Below, in pieces: positions 16,645-25,942 of a stretch of 42,932 nt of DNA. Within the stretch, counting starts at the first letter, position 1. Each line of letters opens with the position of its first letter. Source of the DNA: Bacteroidales bacterium (GTDB lineage Bacteria > Bacteroidota > Bacteroidia > Bacteroidales > P3); assembly GCA_017480185.1 (NCBI GenBank), contig JAFVBC010000034.1, forward strand, positions 1 through 42,932. The letters are read 5' to 3'. Below the pieces are notes generated by a model, which saw only the letters and a program-made list of their open reading frames with translations, ran no database searches and was not told the DNA's origin. A program made the translations under genes and the position numbers.

Positions 16645-16683
16645 ATGCTTCCTCAAACACATACAACATAGCGTCAACTACGC

Positions 16684-16767
16684 ATCAAGTAGGGCAGTTC
16701 TTCAGTTGTTCTTCAGTCAACGACTGAAGAACAACTGAAGAACGACTGAAGAACGGCCTTAGTTGAT
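16684..16767. repeat. Family A palindrome, copy 2 (2 left / 3 right units)
   Basis: ATCAAGTAGGGCA, two direct 11-mers (16697-16718), spacer AAC, three inverted 11-mers (16722-16754), GGCCTTAGTTGAT, followed by degenerate echoes of the flank (ACTTGGTTGATACTTG). Divergent gap between the SH3-like gene and the C25 protease. Confidence 0.9.
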
Positions 16768-16853
16768 ACTTGGTTGATACTTGTTGCGCCATTCTCGATA
16801 TTGTGTTGGGAAATGGGTAAGGACTAAAATGGCAATGGTTGGCTATGGCGATG

Positions 16854-16888
16854 TTTGCTGTGTGTTAGGAAATAAAATAGTAATTTTG
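16854..16888 (+). promoter_or_regulatory. Promoter of the C25 protease operon
   Basis: TTTG (16854-16857), 23 bases, TAATTTTG (16881-16888). The expected transcript start near 16893 leaves only the ATG at 16898 or 16913 usable and rules out the longer open extension to 16781. Confidence 0.65.
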
Positions 16889-16912
16889 CGGTTGAAAATG
16901 CTCACGTTGGTT

Positions 16913-19900
16913 ATGTGTAGGAAACGTTTGATTCTCACGTTGATATGTGCTTTTGCTTCTGTTGTGGCAATGGCACAGAGTTCGGGCGGAGCGACGTTGC
17001 GTCTTGTTGAGCCCGACGATGAGCATTTGGAGGTGCGTTTCTCTGTCGGTGAGATGTCGTTCGGCGCTTGTGGCAACGGTTGGTCGATGCTGTTGGCCGA
17101 GGGGTTGCATACGGGAAATAGTGTGGCCGGTACACCACAGTTGCCTGCAGGTTCAACGTTGATAAAGCTCCCCAGAGGGTCAAGACTTGCTGTCGATTCT
17201 TTTTCTGTTGTTGCCGACACTATCTTTTCACCATTGCTTGTACCCTATACAGGGCCGACGGTTAAGGAGGGAGACGTGCCAGCCCCCATGCCGTTGACCG
17301 AGGTCTATACTTCGAAGGCTTTTTTTGCCCTTGGGGAAGATGTGGTGGTTGAAGACTTGGGTGTGATGCGCAACGAGCAATGGTTCCGCCTGAGGGTTAA
17401 TCCATACGCCTATTGTGCCGCGACGGGGCAGTTGAGACGTGTGCTGTCGCTTGTGGCTACGTTGAGTGTGCATCGTGCCCAGGTGGCAAAGTCGGCTGCT
17501 GGGGTGCCAGAACATTATGCCATCGTGTCGCGTCCGCAGTTTAGAGAGGTGTTGCAACCGTTTGTAGAACACAAGCAAAGAGAGGGCTACAGGGTGACGG
17601 AGGTGTATGTCGACACCAATAGTCGCACTCGTGTCAAGGCCGCTATAGCCCCGTTGTTTGCCAATGTGTCGGCTGTTGCTCCGCCACCTTCGTATATCTT
17701 GCTTGTGGGCGATGCTGCGCAGTTGCAGGCTTTTGTCAGCACCAACCACCCCGTTGGATTTGAAGACCACATAACCGACCTCTATTATGCAGAGCACACG
17801 GGCGACTACTTGCCCGATGCTGCCATTGGGCGCTGGCCAGTTAACGACACTGCTCAGTTGCGCGCCGTGATGGAAAAGACGATGCGCTACGAACAGGGCA
17901 TTGACCTTGACACTGCCATGTTGCGCAGGGTGCTGCTTTTGGCGGGCTACGAACGCACTGACCCTGCACCGCTTACCACCAACGGGCAGGTGAACTATTT
18001 GAAACGCGAACTGAAGCAAACCTGGTCGGGCATAGACACCGTGTGCTGGTACAACCCACAGTCGGGTTCTCAACGTGCCGACATTTTGAGGCAGATTGAG
18101 CGGGGGGCATCGTTGTTGAGTTACACAGCCCATTGTTCGACGTCGGGATGGACGCTGCCATCAATTAGTTTTAGTTCGATAGATACACTTGGCTGTACGC
18201 AGCCCATGATATACGTCAATAACTGCTGTCGGAGCAACAGTTTTGGTGGCACCTGCTTTGGCGAACAGCTGCTGCGTAAGCCTGTGGGGGGCGCTGTTGG
18301 CGTGATCGGCGCAACGGGCTATACTTTGTGGGACGAGGACTACTATTGGGCTGTTGGGCCCAAGTATCCTTTTGCGGAAGAGCCCCTTTTTGACTCGGCC
18401 ACAGTTGGCTCTTTCGATCGCTGGATAGGTCGCATGCATGGGCAGCAGGTGCGCACGTTGGCCGACATGCTTTATGCTGGCAACGAGGCTGTGTCGGCTT
18501 TTGGCTCGCCCTACGATAGTTTTTATTGGGAGACTTATTGTCTGTTTGGCGACCCCTCGCTTGTTCCTTTTATTGTTGATGCACGACCCATGTCGGTGTC
18601 GATACCCGACACGGTGCTGCAGTCGATGACAGGACTGAGGGTGAGTTGCCCAAAGGGGGTGAGGGTGGCTGCGTCGCAGGGCGGTCGGTTGTTGGCCGTA
18701 GCCACGGCCGATAGCAGCGGTTCGGCACAGTTGGATTTTGTAAGTAGTATCGACACGGGTAGCGTGGTGCTCACGTTTGTCGACTATCGCCCGTCGGGTG
18801 GCACGTCGATGCGTCCGTTTCAGTACCTGCCCTATATGGTGAGCGTGCCTGTAGCTGCCGCAGAAGGCGAGCCAATGCTGCATGTTGTGGCCACGGTCAA
18901 CGATAGCTCTGTTGTTGTGAGACTGTTTAATGGGTCGGTCGATACACTTGATAATATCGTCGTTACGGCGCAGGTTCAGCCAGTTTTGACTGACACTGTT
19001 ACACGCGTTGACTTCGACACCGTCCGACTGTCGATGCTTGCCCCAGGCAGAGATACCTCGGCAGTGTTGCCATACGCAGTCGTTAGTCGTGGCACGCAAC
19101 AATGGTGGCAAGCCAAAGTGAGGGTGATGACGGATGGTATTGAACGTTCGGTGCTGGTGAATGGGGCAATCGCTCGTCCCTGTCCTACGGTTGCTCTGCA
19201 ATTGGTCGACCGTCAAACAAGCCCCTTAAAACGACTTGTTGTTGGGCAACCAATGTGGTTGAAAATAGCAACGGATGGTGTTGTCGACTCGCTCGCTGCG
19301 GTGGTAACCTTGATACCCAGCGCAGATAGTGTTGTTTCGCACGACACGATGACCCTCTTGCCGCAGGCCGACACGCTGACAAATTTGCTGATAGCTACAA
19401 CCCTCCGTGGCGATGGCTGTGTGGTGCGAGAAAGAAAATATGTTGTGGCAGGTAGGGGAGAGGATAGCTTTGAGCAGAGGTTCGCTTCCTATCCGTGGGA
19501 TGTGTCGAGCATTCGGCCATGGCGTATTGACAGCACTGGCTCCAGAAGTGGACGGATGTGTGCCCGTTCGGCAACGATAGGTCCACGCCAAACCTCCGAT
19601 CTCTCGTTGACTATTGACGTGATGCACGATGATTCGCTTTCGTTCTACGCTAAAACATCGTCAGAGCAACCCTACGATAAACTCACGTTCTGCATAGATG
19701 GCCTTCAGCAGTTGTCGCAGTCGGGACAGACTGATTGGCAGTATCATAGGTATTCGATAAGTCGAGGCCGACACACGCTGCGGTGGCGCTATGAGAAAGA
19801 CGACACCCGCGACGGAGGGTTGGACTGTGCATGGATAGACGATGTGGTGCTTCCGCTTGCCCTTTGGGATAGTTTGTATGGTTGGTTCGATACGGTGGCT

Positions 19901-20155
19901 GTCAATTTGTCGCTACCAATGGTCGCAGTTGACATGAGCAAACTCAGTGTATCTCCCACCGTTGCAAAGGATGTTGTGCGTGTGGAAAGCGCTTGCCCCA
20001 CCGAGGCGAGGATAGTTGATGCCAATGGTCGCACGGTTAAGGTAATGACACTGCGCGCTAAAGAACCCTATCATGTCAATGTTTCTGATATGCCCATCGG
20101 GGTATATTGGATAGTTACGCCCGAAGAGACGAGGCAATTTGTGGTTATAAAATAG
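16913..20155 (+). CDS. Secreted gingipain-like C25 cysteine protease with T9SS sorting domain
   Basis: 1080 residues from ATG 16913. Signal peptide 1-22 (LICAFASVVAMAQ). A pro-region is followed by a C25 caspase-like domain at about 200-548: HYAIVSRPQFREVLQPFV, YILLVGDAAQL, DAAIGRWPV, catalytic His407 in SYTAHCSTSGW and the Cys pair 438/439 in VNNCCRSNSFGGTCFGEQLL (nucleophile by analogy to RgpB, probably C439), ending near TYCLFGDPSLV. Ig-like segments fill 555-840. A jelly-roll/cleaved-adhesin-like domain lies at about 853-990 (FEQRFASYPWD, WRYEKDD, DCAWIDDVVLP). The last 70 residues are a type A T9SS domain (LSVSPTVAKDVVRV, GVYWIVTPEE). Predicted outer-membrane-exported, surface or secreted. 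PorU-specific N-terminal features are not seen. Confidence 0.93.
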   Translation: MCRKRLILTLICAFASVVAMAQSSGGATLRLVEPDDEHLEVRFSVGEMSFGACGNGWSMLLAEGLHTGNSVAGTPQLPAGSTLIKLPRGSRLAVDSFSVVADTIFSPLLVPYTGPTVKEGDVPAPMPLTEVYTSKAFFALGEDVVVEDLGVMRNEQWFRLRVNPYAYCAATGQLRRVLSLVATLSVHRAQVAKSAAGVPEHYAIVSRPQFREVLQPFVEHKQREGYRVTEVYVDTNSRTRVKAAIAPLFANVSAVAPPPSYILLVGDAAQLQAFVSTNHPVGFEDHITDLYYAEHTGDYLPDAAIGRWPVNDTAQLRAVMEKTMRYEQGIDLDTAMLRRVLLLAGYERTDPAPLTTNGQVNYLKRELKQTWSGIDTVCWYNPQSGSQRADILRQIERGASLLSYTAHCSTSGWTLPSISFSSIDTLGCTQPMIYVNNCCRSNSFGGTCFGEQLLRKPVGGAVGVIGATGYTLWDEDYYWAVGPKYPFAEEPLFDSATVGSFDRWIGRMHGQQVRTLADMLYAGNEAVSAFGSPYDSFYWETYCLFGDPSLVPFIVDARPMSVSIPDTVLQSMTGLRVSCPKGVRVAASQGGRLLAVATADSSGSAQLDFVSSIDTGSVVLTFVDYRPSGGTSMRPFQYLPYMVSVPVAAAEGEPMLHVVATVNDSSVVVRLFNGSVDTLDNIVVTAQVQPVLTDTVTRVDFDTVRLSMLAPGRDTSAVLPYAVVSRGTQQWWQAKVRVMTDGIERSVLVNGAIARPCPTVALQLVDRQTSPLKRLVVGQPMWLKIATDGVVDSLAAVVTLIPSADSVVSHDTMTLLPQADTLTNLLIATTLRGDGCVVRERKYVVAGRGEDSFEQRFASYPWDVSSIRPWRIDSTGSRSGRMCARSATIGPRQTSDLSLTIDVMHDDSLSFYAKTSSEQPYDKLTFCIDGLQQLSQSGQTDWQYHRYSISRGRHTLRWRYEKDDTRDGGLDCAWIDDVVLPLALWDSLYGWFDTVAVNLSLPMVAVDMSKLSVSPTVAKDVVRVESACPTEARIVDANGRTVKVMTLRAKEPYHVNVSDMPIGVYWIVTPEETRQFVVIK

Positions 20156-20165
20156 ACGTTTCTGT

Positions 20166-20999
20166 ATGCTGCAATCCGACCTCGCGACCGTCTACGATAG
20201 TGCTTTCTTCAGCTGGGAGCCCGACAGTGTGCCTGCCCTTGCCCCACAACAGGCGGCTTTCAGCCTCGACACGCTGTTTCCGCATACGGCTGTCGACTCT
20301 GTTGTGCAACGTGCATCCATGTTTTTGCACCACACAATGCAACCCACGGCGAGTGGATACGTGCCGATAGTGGCCAATCGTCCGCCTTTGTGGATATTCT
20401 TCTTGCTGTTGGCATTGGCTGTGGTGCTCTACTCGTTTTTCCGTAATCACAAACTAAAAATACTCAAGGTGGCACATGCTACCGTTAGCCTGCGAGCTCT
20501 TGATGGGGTGCTACGGGACAGCAATCTGACCCGAAACTCGCGGCTTGCACCGGTGGCATTTGTGCTGGCGGCACTGCTTGCTGTGGTTGTGTATCAAGCG
20601 TTTCTGCCACACGAAAGCTTTTTTGTCTTTCTTTTGATATTCGCAGCACTGGTCTTTGCCTATTTTTTGCGCAACTGGATTATGCTTTTCCTTGCCGATG
20701 TCTACGGTCAAAAACAGGCCATACAATCGTGCATAGTGAGCAATTATTTCTATCATCTAACGCTTTCGGCAGCCCTTGCTGTGCTACTTTTGCCTGCGGT
20801 ATATCTGCCTGTAGGCTCGCAGGCCTGCTTCATAGCCATTGCAGCGCTGATGTTGCTGTGCTTTATATCGCGCATTGTGCGGTCGTTGAGTCTGCTTTTA
20901 GCAAGGTCAAAAAAGGCCTGTTTCTTTCTTTTTTATTATCTTTGCATCGTTGAATTTTTACCATTATTGGTGGCTGTAAGAATGTTTATATTGCAGTAA
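20166..20999 (+). CDS. DUF4271 multi-pass membrane protein
   Basis: 277 residues. A soluble N-terminus of about 70 residues, then some seven hydrophobic segments (WIFFLLLALAVVLYSFF, VAFVLAALLAVVVYQAFL, FFVFLLIFAALVFAYF, LTLSAALAVLLLPAVYL, FIAIAALMLLCFI, FFLFYYLCIVEFLPLLVAV). The pattern NWIMLFLADVYG and position directly before the HemD-like gene fit DUF4271, a Bacteroidetes inner-membrane family of unknown role. Starts 10 bases after the protease stop. Confidence 0.85.
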   Translation: MLQSDLATVYDSAFFSWEPDSVPALAPQQAAFSLDTLFPHTAVDSVVQRASMFLHHTMQPTASGYVPIVANRPPLWIFFLLLALAVVLYSFFRNHKLKILKVAHATVSLRALDGVLRDSNLTRNSRLAPVAFVLAALLAVVVYQAFLPHESFFVFLLIFAALVFAYFLRNWIMLFLADVYGQKQAIQSCIVSNYFYHLTLSAALAVLLLPAVYLPVGSQACFIAIAALMLLCFISRIVRSLSLLLARSKKACFFLFYYLCIVEFLPLLVAVRMFILQ

Positions 21000-21032
21000 G
21001 TCAGCTTTTTGGAGAAGAAAAGCAATACGTTT

Positions 21033-21965
21033 ATGGAAATCAAGAAGATTTTAATTTCGCAACCCGAACCCGCAAATATAGAGAAGTCTCCGTATCGCAA
21101 TTTGGTTAAGGAACATAAGGCTCAGATAACATTCTACAAATTCTTCGATGTTGTGGGTATTTCAGCCTCCGAATTTCGGAAAACGAAGATTCATTTCCAC
21201 GACTATACTGCAATCATCTTCAACAGTAAAAACTCGATTGACCACTTTTTCCGCATGCTGAAAGAGTTGCGTGGAACGGTCGATGAACAGTGGAAATACT
21301 TTTGCTCGACAGAGACTATTGCCCTTTACTTGCAAAATTATATACAGTATCGTAAAAGAAAAGTATTCTTCGGTACGCAGATGTTTGCCGATTTGGTCGA
21401 AGTGATGAATAAGCACAGAGAGGAAAACTACCTGTTTCCGTGCTCGGATGAAAAGCAAACCGAGTATATAAAGATGCTCGATAAGGCTAAATTGAAGTAT
21501 ACAAAGGCACCGATGTATACCTCTATTCCCAAAGATCTGACCCATCTCAACATCCCCGAAACGTTTGATATTATTGCCCTTTTCTCGCCCATTGGCGTTA
21601 GAAGTTTGGTAAAAAGTTACCCCAATATAAAGGATAGCAATGTTAAGGTGGCTGCCTTTGGTGCATCAACTCAGGCTGCGTTAAAGGAACAGGGCATCAC
21701 GCTTACGATCTCGGCACCAACAAAGGTCGCACCGTCTATGGCCATGGCTTTGGAGAACTATGTGCAAGGTAAACCATTGGTAACTACAAGCAAGGTTGAA
21801 AGTGCACGTCAGCCGCGTTCTACTGCCGCACCTGTGAAGAAGAATAAGCCTGTTATAGCCAATAAAGAGGTTTACAAGCAGCGTATGGAGGAGAAAAAAG
21901 CGCAGGCTGCTGCTCGGCGAGCCGAGCGAGCTGCAGCAAAGGCTAAAAAAGAACAGGACGCATAA
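21033..21965 (+). CDS. Uroporphyrinogen-III synthase family protein (HemD-like)
   Basis: 310 residues from ATG 21033 (an open TTG start at 21009 is less likely). Residues 1-255 follow the two-lobed HemD pattern: KKILISQPEP at the start, DYTAIIFNSKNSIDHFF, FDIIALFSPIGVRSLV and VKVAAFGASTQAALKEQGI. A charged Ala/Lys/Arg/Glu-rich tail from about 260 is extra and common in Bacteroidetes versions. Whether it serves tetrapyrrole synthesis in this organism is open, since no other hem genes are in the window. Sits between DUF4271 and rnpA, a typical Bacteroidales order. Confidence 0.88.
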   Translation: MEIKKILISQPEPANIEKSPYRNLVKEHKAQITFYKFFDVVGISASEFRKTKIHFHDYTAIIFNSKNSIDHFFRMLKELRGTVDEQWKYFCSTETIALYLQNYIQYRKRKVFFGTQMFADLVEVMNKHREENYLFPCSDEKQTEYIKMLDKAKLKYTKAPMYTSIPKDLTHLNIPETFDIIALFSPIGVRSLVKSYPNIKDSNVKVAAFGASTQAALKEQGITLTISAPTKVAPSMAMALENYVQGKPLVTTSKVESARQPRSTAAPVKKNKPVIANKEVYKQRMEEKKAQAAARRAERAAAKAKKEQDA

Positions 21966-21974
21966 AGCCCAAAG

Positions 21975-22370
21975 ATGGAAAGGCTAACGTTCCGAAAAGA
22001 GGAGCGGCTGTGCAGCCAGCGGCAAATAGACGAGTTGTATGCCGAAGGGCAAAGGTTCTTAGTTTTCCCGTTTAGTGTGCAGTGGAAAGTGGTGGATAAT
22101 GCCGACCAATTGTGTCAGGTGATGATAGTTGCTCCGAAGCGAAAACTGCGCCATGCCGTAGATCGAAACCGTATGAAACGACTCATGCGAGAAAGTTATA
22201 GGCATAATAAGTCTTCTTTATACGATTCTCTGAATGAGACAGGACGGCATTTGAATGTGGCTATTGTGTATGTGAACAAAGATTTAATGACGTTTAAGCA
22301 AGTTAACGAGCGCATGAAAAAGGTGCTTTTGCGCTTGCAAGACGAGGTGAAGAAGCCTGTCGGAAGTTGA
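21975..22370 (+). CDS. rnpA: Ribonuclease P protein component
   Basis: 131 residues. Binds the catalytic RNase P RNA for 5' maturation of tRNA. The motif [18 protein letters not shown] is the family's RNR signature; [17 protein letters not shown] and VAIVYV match N-terminal and central strands. Nine bases after the HemD-like gene, overlapping the start region of yidD. Confidence 0.96.
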   Translation: MERLTFRKEERLCSQRQIDELYAEGQRFLVFPFSVQWKVVDNADQLCQVMIVAPKRKLRHAVDRNRMKRLMRESYRHNKSSLYDSLNETGRHLNVAIVYVNKDLMTFKQVNERMKKVLLRLQDEVKKPVGS

Positions 22371-22627
22371 AAAATATGTCTGTTTTAAGAAGGATATACG
22401 CAGGTGTGTCGGCTGTGCTGCAATGGTTGATGCTTGCAGTTATAGCGTTCTATCGGCAATGTATATCTCCTCTAACGCCACCTGCATGCCGATACACGCC
22501 CACATGTTCACAATATGCACAGGAGGCAATAAAAAAATATGGTCCTTTCAAAGGGGGATGGTTGGCCTTTAAGCGCATCTTGCGCTGCAATCCGTGGGGA
22601 GGCTCAGGCTACGACCCTGTCCCATAA
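22367..22627 (+). CDS. yidD: Membrane protein insertion efficiency factor
   Basis: 86 residues from TTG 22367, or 83 from ATG 22376. Motifs: [54 protein letters not shown] small peripheral inner-membrane protein aiding YidC-dependent insertion; pairing with rnpA is near universal in bacteria. The ATG at 22376 is 6 bases after the rnpA stop; the TTG would overlap it. Confidence 0.95.
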   Translation: MKNMSVLRRIYAGVSAVLQWLMLAVIAFYRQCISPLTPPACRYTPTCSQYAQEAIKKYGPFKGGWLAFKRILRCNPWGGSGYDPVP

Positions 22628-22670
22628 TCGGCAGGTACAGGATAATTATAGCCGATGAAACGGGTGCTTG

Positions 22671-23120
22671 TTACCGCTCGTGCGAGTCGATAATTAGCGT
22701 TACGGGGCCATCGTTGACCAGGCTTACTTGCATGTTGGCTCCGAATTGTCCTGTTGCAATATTGATGTTGGCCAGTGAACGTAGTCGTTCGACAAAGGCT
22801 TGATATAGAGGAAGTGCATGTTCGGGGGATGATGCGCGTATATAACTTGGGCGGTTGCCTTTACGAGTTGATGCCATAAGGGTGAACTGACTAACCACGA
22901 GCAACGCCCCTTTTACATCGGTAACCGATAGGTTCATTACACCTTGACTATCATCGAATATTCGCAGGTTGAGTATTTTGCGACACAGGTACTCAATGTC
23001 ATCGTTGGTGTCGCTGTCTTCTATTCCCACCAGTACCAGCATTCCTCCATCAATGACTCCAATGGTTTTTCCAACAACGCTGACTGACGCCTCTTTTACA
23101 CGTTGCAATACTACGCGCAT
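22671..23120 (-). CDS. dtd: D-aminoacyl-tRNA deacylase
   Basis: 149 residues. Hydrolyses D-amino acids (and misplaced glycine) from tRNA. Starts MRVVLQRVKEASVSV; holds the catalytic SQFTLMAST (SQ motif) and the NDGPVTLIIDS motif with the cross-subunit Gly-cisPro. Twelve bases after the UvrD-type helicase stop on the same strand, so probably cotranscribed. Confidence 0.96.
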   Translation of the reverse strand: MRVVLQRVKEASVSVVGKTIGVIDGGMLVLVGIEDSDTNDDIEYLCRKILNLRIFDDSQGVMNLSVTDVKGALLVVSQFTLMASTRKGNRPSYIRASSPEHALPLYQAFVERLRSLANINIATGQFGANMQVSLVNDGPVTLIIDSHER

Positions 23121-23132
23121 TTCCCGTTTGCT

Positions 23133-25442
23133 TTACGATTCAACGATAGATAGTTTGGCGAATTTAAGCATTAGTTGTTTCTGCCCTATGCCTTCAAAAA
23201 ACACGGTTGCTTTACGGCTATCGCCGCTACCTTCAATAGTAAGGACCTTACCTTGGCCAAACTTGTCGTGATGCACGCGCATACCCACCATGATGCGGTT
23301 GATTTCGGCTGGACTGTTGCCCATCACCGGACCGCGACGTGGTGCTGTGGCAGATTGTTGCTGAGCCACGCTGGACGTCGCTGTGGAGCGTGCTTTACCC
23401 ACGTTGAAAATTGATTCGGGTAGTCGGCCAACATCTGCAAAATTCTTCCTACGTGTTGGTTGCTCTATAAAAGCGGGGTCAATCTCGTCTATAAAGCGGC
23501 TTCGTTCGCCGCTGTTGCTCCGTCCGTTGTGGTAGCGCGACATGGCGTAGCTCAACATTACGCGCTTTTCGGCTCGGGTTACGGCTACATAAAACAACCT
23601 CCTCTCTTCTTCCAACTCGGCTCGGCTAATGGCCATAAACGAAGGAAATATCTGTTCTTCCATTCCAACAACAAACACATAGGGGAATTCGAGCCCTTTT
23701 GATGCGTGTATGGTCATCAGACTCACCTTGTCGGCATCTTTGTCCTTGTCTTTATCTTCGCTAGTGTAGAGCAGCACCTGTTGCAAAAAACGGTCGAGGG
23801 TGCGAGGGGTATTGGCCGTATCGGGGTTGGCATCCGGATCGGGCAAGTCGGTGTCTTCGGCTTGACAAAATTCTTGAATACCGTTTAGCAACTCGTCAAT
23901 ATTATCTATGCGTTCGACATTGTCGGGGTCGTCATCCTCGCGCAAGGCTTTGTAAATGCCCGAGGCATTAACAATCTTAGAGGCAATGGTAAAGGCATCG
24001 GTCTCGGCAACCTCGGTTTCGAAGCGCTTTATCATAAAGACGAAGTCGGTGATGTGTTGCTGGATGGATTGTGTGATGGGTAGACCAAACGTGGCAAGGT
24101 TTTCAAGTACAGTCCAAAGGCTTATGTCGTTGTCGGCTGCAGCCACGCGCAATCGGTCAAGGGTGGTGATGCCAATGCCACGCGAAGGATAGTTGATAAT
24201 TCGCACCAGACTTTCATCGTCGTGAGGGTTGACCACCACACGCAGGTAGGCCAGCACGTCTTTCACCTCTTTCCTGCCATAAAACGACAGCCCCTGATAG
24301 ATGCGATAGGGAATATTCATGCGCCGCAAAGCCTCTTCGACCGCACGCGACAGCGAGTTTTGGCGGTATAGGATGGCAAAGTCGCGGTAGTCGGCATCGT
24401 TGTCAAGACGCATGTTGATTATAGCATCGGCCACACGACGGGCCTCGTCGCGTTCGTCAACGGCACACATCTGCCCCACAAGATCGCCCTTGCTGTTATC
24501 GCTCCACAGTTCTTTCTCTATTTGGTCGCGGTTACGACTGATGATGCTATTGGCTGCACCGACAATGTTTTGTGTTGAGCGATAGTTCTGTTCAAGCTTC
24601 ACTAGGCGCATCTCGGGATAGTCGCGACGGAAGTTAAAAATATTCTGAATGTTGGCTCCGCGGAAGGCATAGATGCTTTGTGCGTCGTCGCCAACCACGC
24701 AGATGTTGTGATGACGGGCGGCAAGTTTCTTAACAATGAGATATTGCGAGTAGTTGGTGTCTTGGTATTCGTCGACCATTATGTGGCTAAACCGTTGCTG
24801 ATACTTTAGCAACACGTCGGGGAAGTCGCGCAACAGCAGGTTCATGTTGAACAGCAGGTCGTCGAAATCCATTGAGTTCGAGTTGTGTAACCGCTGATTG
24901 TAGGCTTGATATATCTGCCCAATGGCTGGACGTTTGGCATCGATGTCGGCCTGATAAATCTCTGGGTTTTGCTGATAATCGGTGGGCGAGATAAGGTTAT
25001 TTTTAGCCATCGAAATACGGCTCAGCACCACCGTGGGTTTGTAGACTTTCAAATCAAGGTTCAACCCCTTTACAATCTGCTTTATCAGGCTTTTCGAGTC
25101 GTCGGTGTCGTAAATGGTGAAACTGGAGGTGTAGCCCAAATGCGCGGCTTCGCTGCGCAACACACGTGCAAACACCGAGTGGAACGTGCCCATCCAGAGG
25201 TTGCGTGCCTCGTTGCCCACCAGTCCGATGATACGGTCTTTCATCTCGCCGGCGGCTTTGTTGGTGAAAGTCAGTGCCAAAATGCGGAAAGGGTCTACGC
25301 CCATCTCCATCAGGTGTGCAATGCGATAAGTGAGAGTACGTGTCTTGCCGCTGCCGGCTCCGGCTATTATCATCAGCGGTCCGTCAACGCATTCAGCAGC
25401 CTGACGTTGTGGCTCATTTAGTTGGTCAAGAAGTTCGCTCAT
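23133..25442 (-). CDS. UvrD/PcrA-type ATP-dependent DNA helicase
   Basis: 769 residues, usual length. Superfamily 1A 3'-5' helicase motifs in order: LNEPQRQAAE (Q motif), GAGSGKTRTLTYRIAHL (Walker A), LALTFTNKAAGEMK, VDEYQDTN (Walker B), VGDDAQSIYAFRGA, LEQNYRSTQNI, LMTIHASKGLEFPYVFV and VAVTRAEKR. A C-terminal Tudor-like module (GMRVHHDKFGQGKVLTI) typical of PcrA closes it. Acts in repair and removal of proteins or RNA polymerase from DNA. Promoter box at 25469-25476. Confidence 0.96.
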   Translation of the reverse strand: MSELLDQLNEPQRQAAECVDGPLMIIAGAGSGKTRTLTYRIAHLMEMGVDPFRILALTFTNKAAGEMKDRIIGLVGNEARNLWMGTFHSVFARVLRSEAAHLGYTSSFTIYDTDDSKSLIKQIVKGLNLDLKVYKPTVVLSRISMAKNNLISPTDYQQNPEIYQADIDAKRPAIGQIYQAYNQRLHNSNSMDFDDLLFNMNLLLRDFPDVLLKYQQRFSHIMVDEYQDTNYSQYLIVKKLAARHHNICVVGDDAQSIYAFRGANIQNIFNFRRDYPEMRLVKLEQNYRSTQNIVGAANSIISRNRDQIEKELWSDNSKGDLVGQMCAVDERDEARRVADAIINMRLDNDADYRDFAILYRQNSLSRAVEEALRRMNIPYRIYQGLSFYGRKEVKDVLAYLRVVVNPHDDESLVRIINYPSRGIGITTLDRLRVAAADNDISLWTVLENLATFGLPITQSIQQHITDFVFMIKRFETEVAETDAFTIASKIVNASGIYKALREDDDPDNVERIDNIDELLNGIQEFCQAEDTDLPDPDANPDTANTPRTLDRFLQQVLLYTSEDKDKDKDADKVSLMTIHASKGLEFPYVFVVGMEEQIFPSFMAISRAELEEERRLFYVAVTRAEKRVMLSYAMSRYHNGRSNSGERSRFIDEIDPAFIEQPTRRKNFADVGRLPESIFNVGKARSTATSSVAQQQSATAPRRGPVMGNSPAEINRIMVGMRVHHDKFGQGKVLTIEGSGDSRKATVFFEGIGQKQLMLKFAKLSIVES

Positions 25443-25468
25443 GGCAAGAGGGAATTACGTAAGGGCTG

Positions 25469-25476
25469 CAAAGATA
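25469..25476 (-). promoter_or_regulatory. -7 box of the helicase gene
   Basis: TATCTTTG on the - strand 27 bases before the helicase start; no clear TTTG upstream. Confidence 0.5.
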
Positions 25477-25613
25477 CGTTTTTTTTACCTTTACCATGGC
25501 ACTATCCTCATGTCTTTGCACAAAAGGCATGCCGTAAGTCGACTGTAAGAGGCTTCGTTGCATCATTCTTCCAAATCCCCACGTGGCGAATGGGTGTTTC
25601 TATTGATACTGAT

Positions 25614-25740
25614 ACCCCACCCCTTTGTCCCCTCCCGAGGAGGGGAGGACAACCACTTCCGACTCAAATACACCCCATCCTGGTAGTGTGGTATGCTCTT
25701 CCCCTTATTCCTCCCCTCCTGGGAGGGGTAGGGGTGGGTA
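25614..25740. repeat. GC-rich palindromic repeat, family B (full copy)
   Basis: About 127 bp with inverted ends (CCCCACCCCTTTGTCCCCTC ... GGAGGGGTAGGGGTGGGTA) and inner hairpins. Closely parallels 16534-16644, including the TGGTAGTGTGGTATGCT centre. Ends 46 bases before the family A palindrome at 25787, as in the 16-kb locus. The 500-base gap 25443-25942 holds only this, copy 3 of family A and a promoter box. Confidence 0.75.
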
Positions 25741-25786
25741 AGAACATGGCGTGGGTAAAGGCGATACAAAGTAGCATCATCCAAGT

Positions 25787-25881
25787 ATCAAGTAGGGCAG
25801 TTCTTCAGTTGTTCTTCAGTCATTGACTGAAGAACAACTGAAGAACGACTGAAGAAATGCCGAAGTTGATCCCTACTTGAT
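25787..25881. repeat. Family A palindrome, copy 3 (2 left / 3 right units)
   Basis: ATCAAGTAGGGCA, two direct 11-mers (25800-25821), ATT, three inverted 11-mers (25825-25857, the last with one change), then TGCCGAAGTTGATCCCTACTTGAT. Lies between two - strand genes, upstream of the helicase. Confidence 0.9.
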
Positions 25882-25942
25882 GCCTACTTGTTCTGCTGTT
25901 TGTGCCAAGTTGGATGCAGTAGGTGTTGTAGGGGTAATGTGG

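Noticed and set aside
16781..16912. Longer N-terminus for the C25 protease
   Set aside because: It would begin upstream of the promoter and would bury the signal peptide.
17228..19216. Long open frames on the - strand opposite the C25 protease (17228-18133, 18161-19216)
   Set aside because: Their peptides are low-complexity, His/Arg-rich antisense of a gene with clear domains, and no promoter or homology supports them.
16913..20155. C25 protease as the T9SS sortase PorU
   Set aside because: The N-terminal PorU features are not seen and an adhesin-like domain is present; porV is not adjacent.
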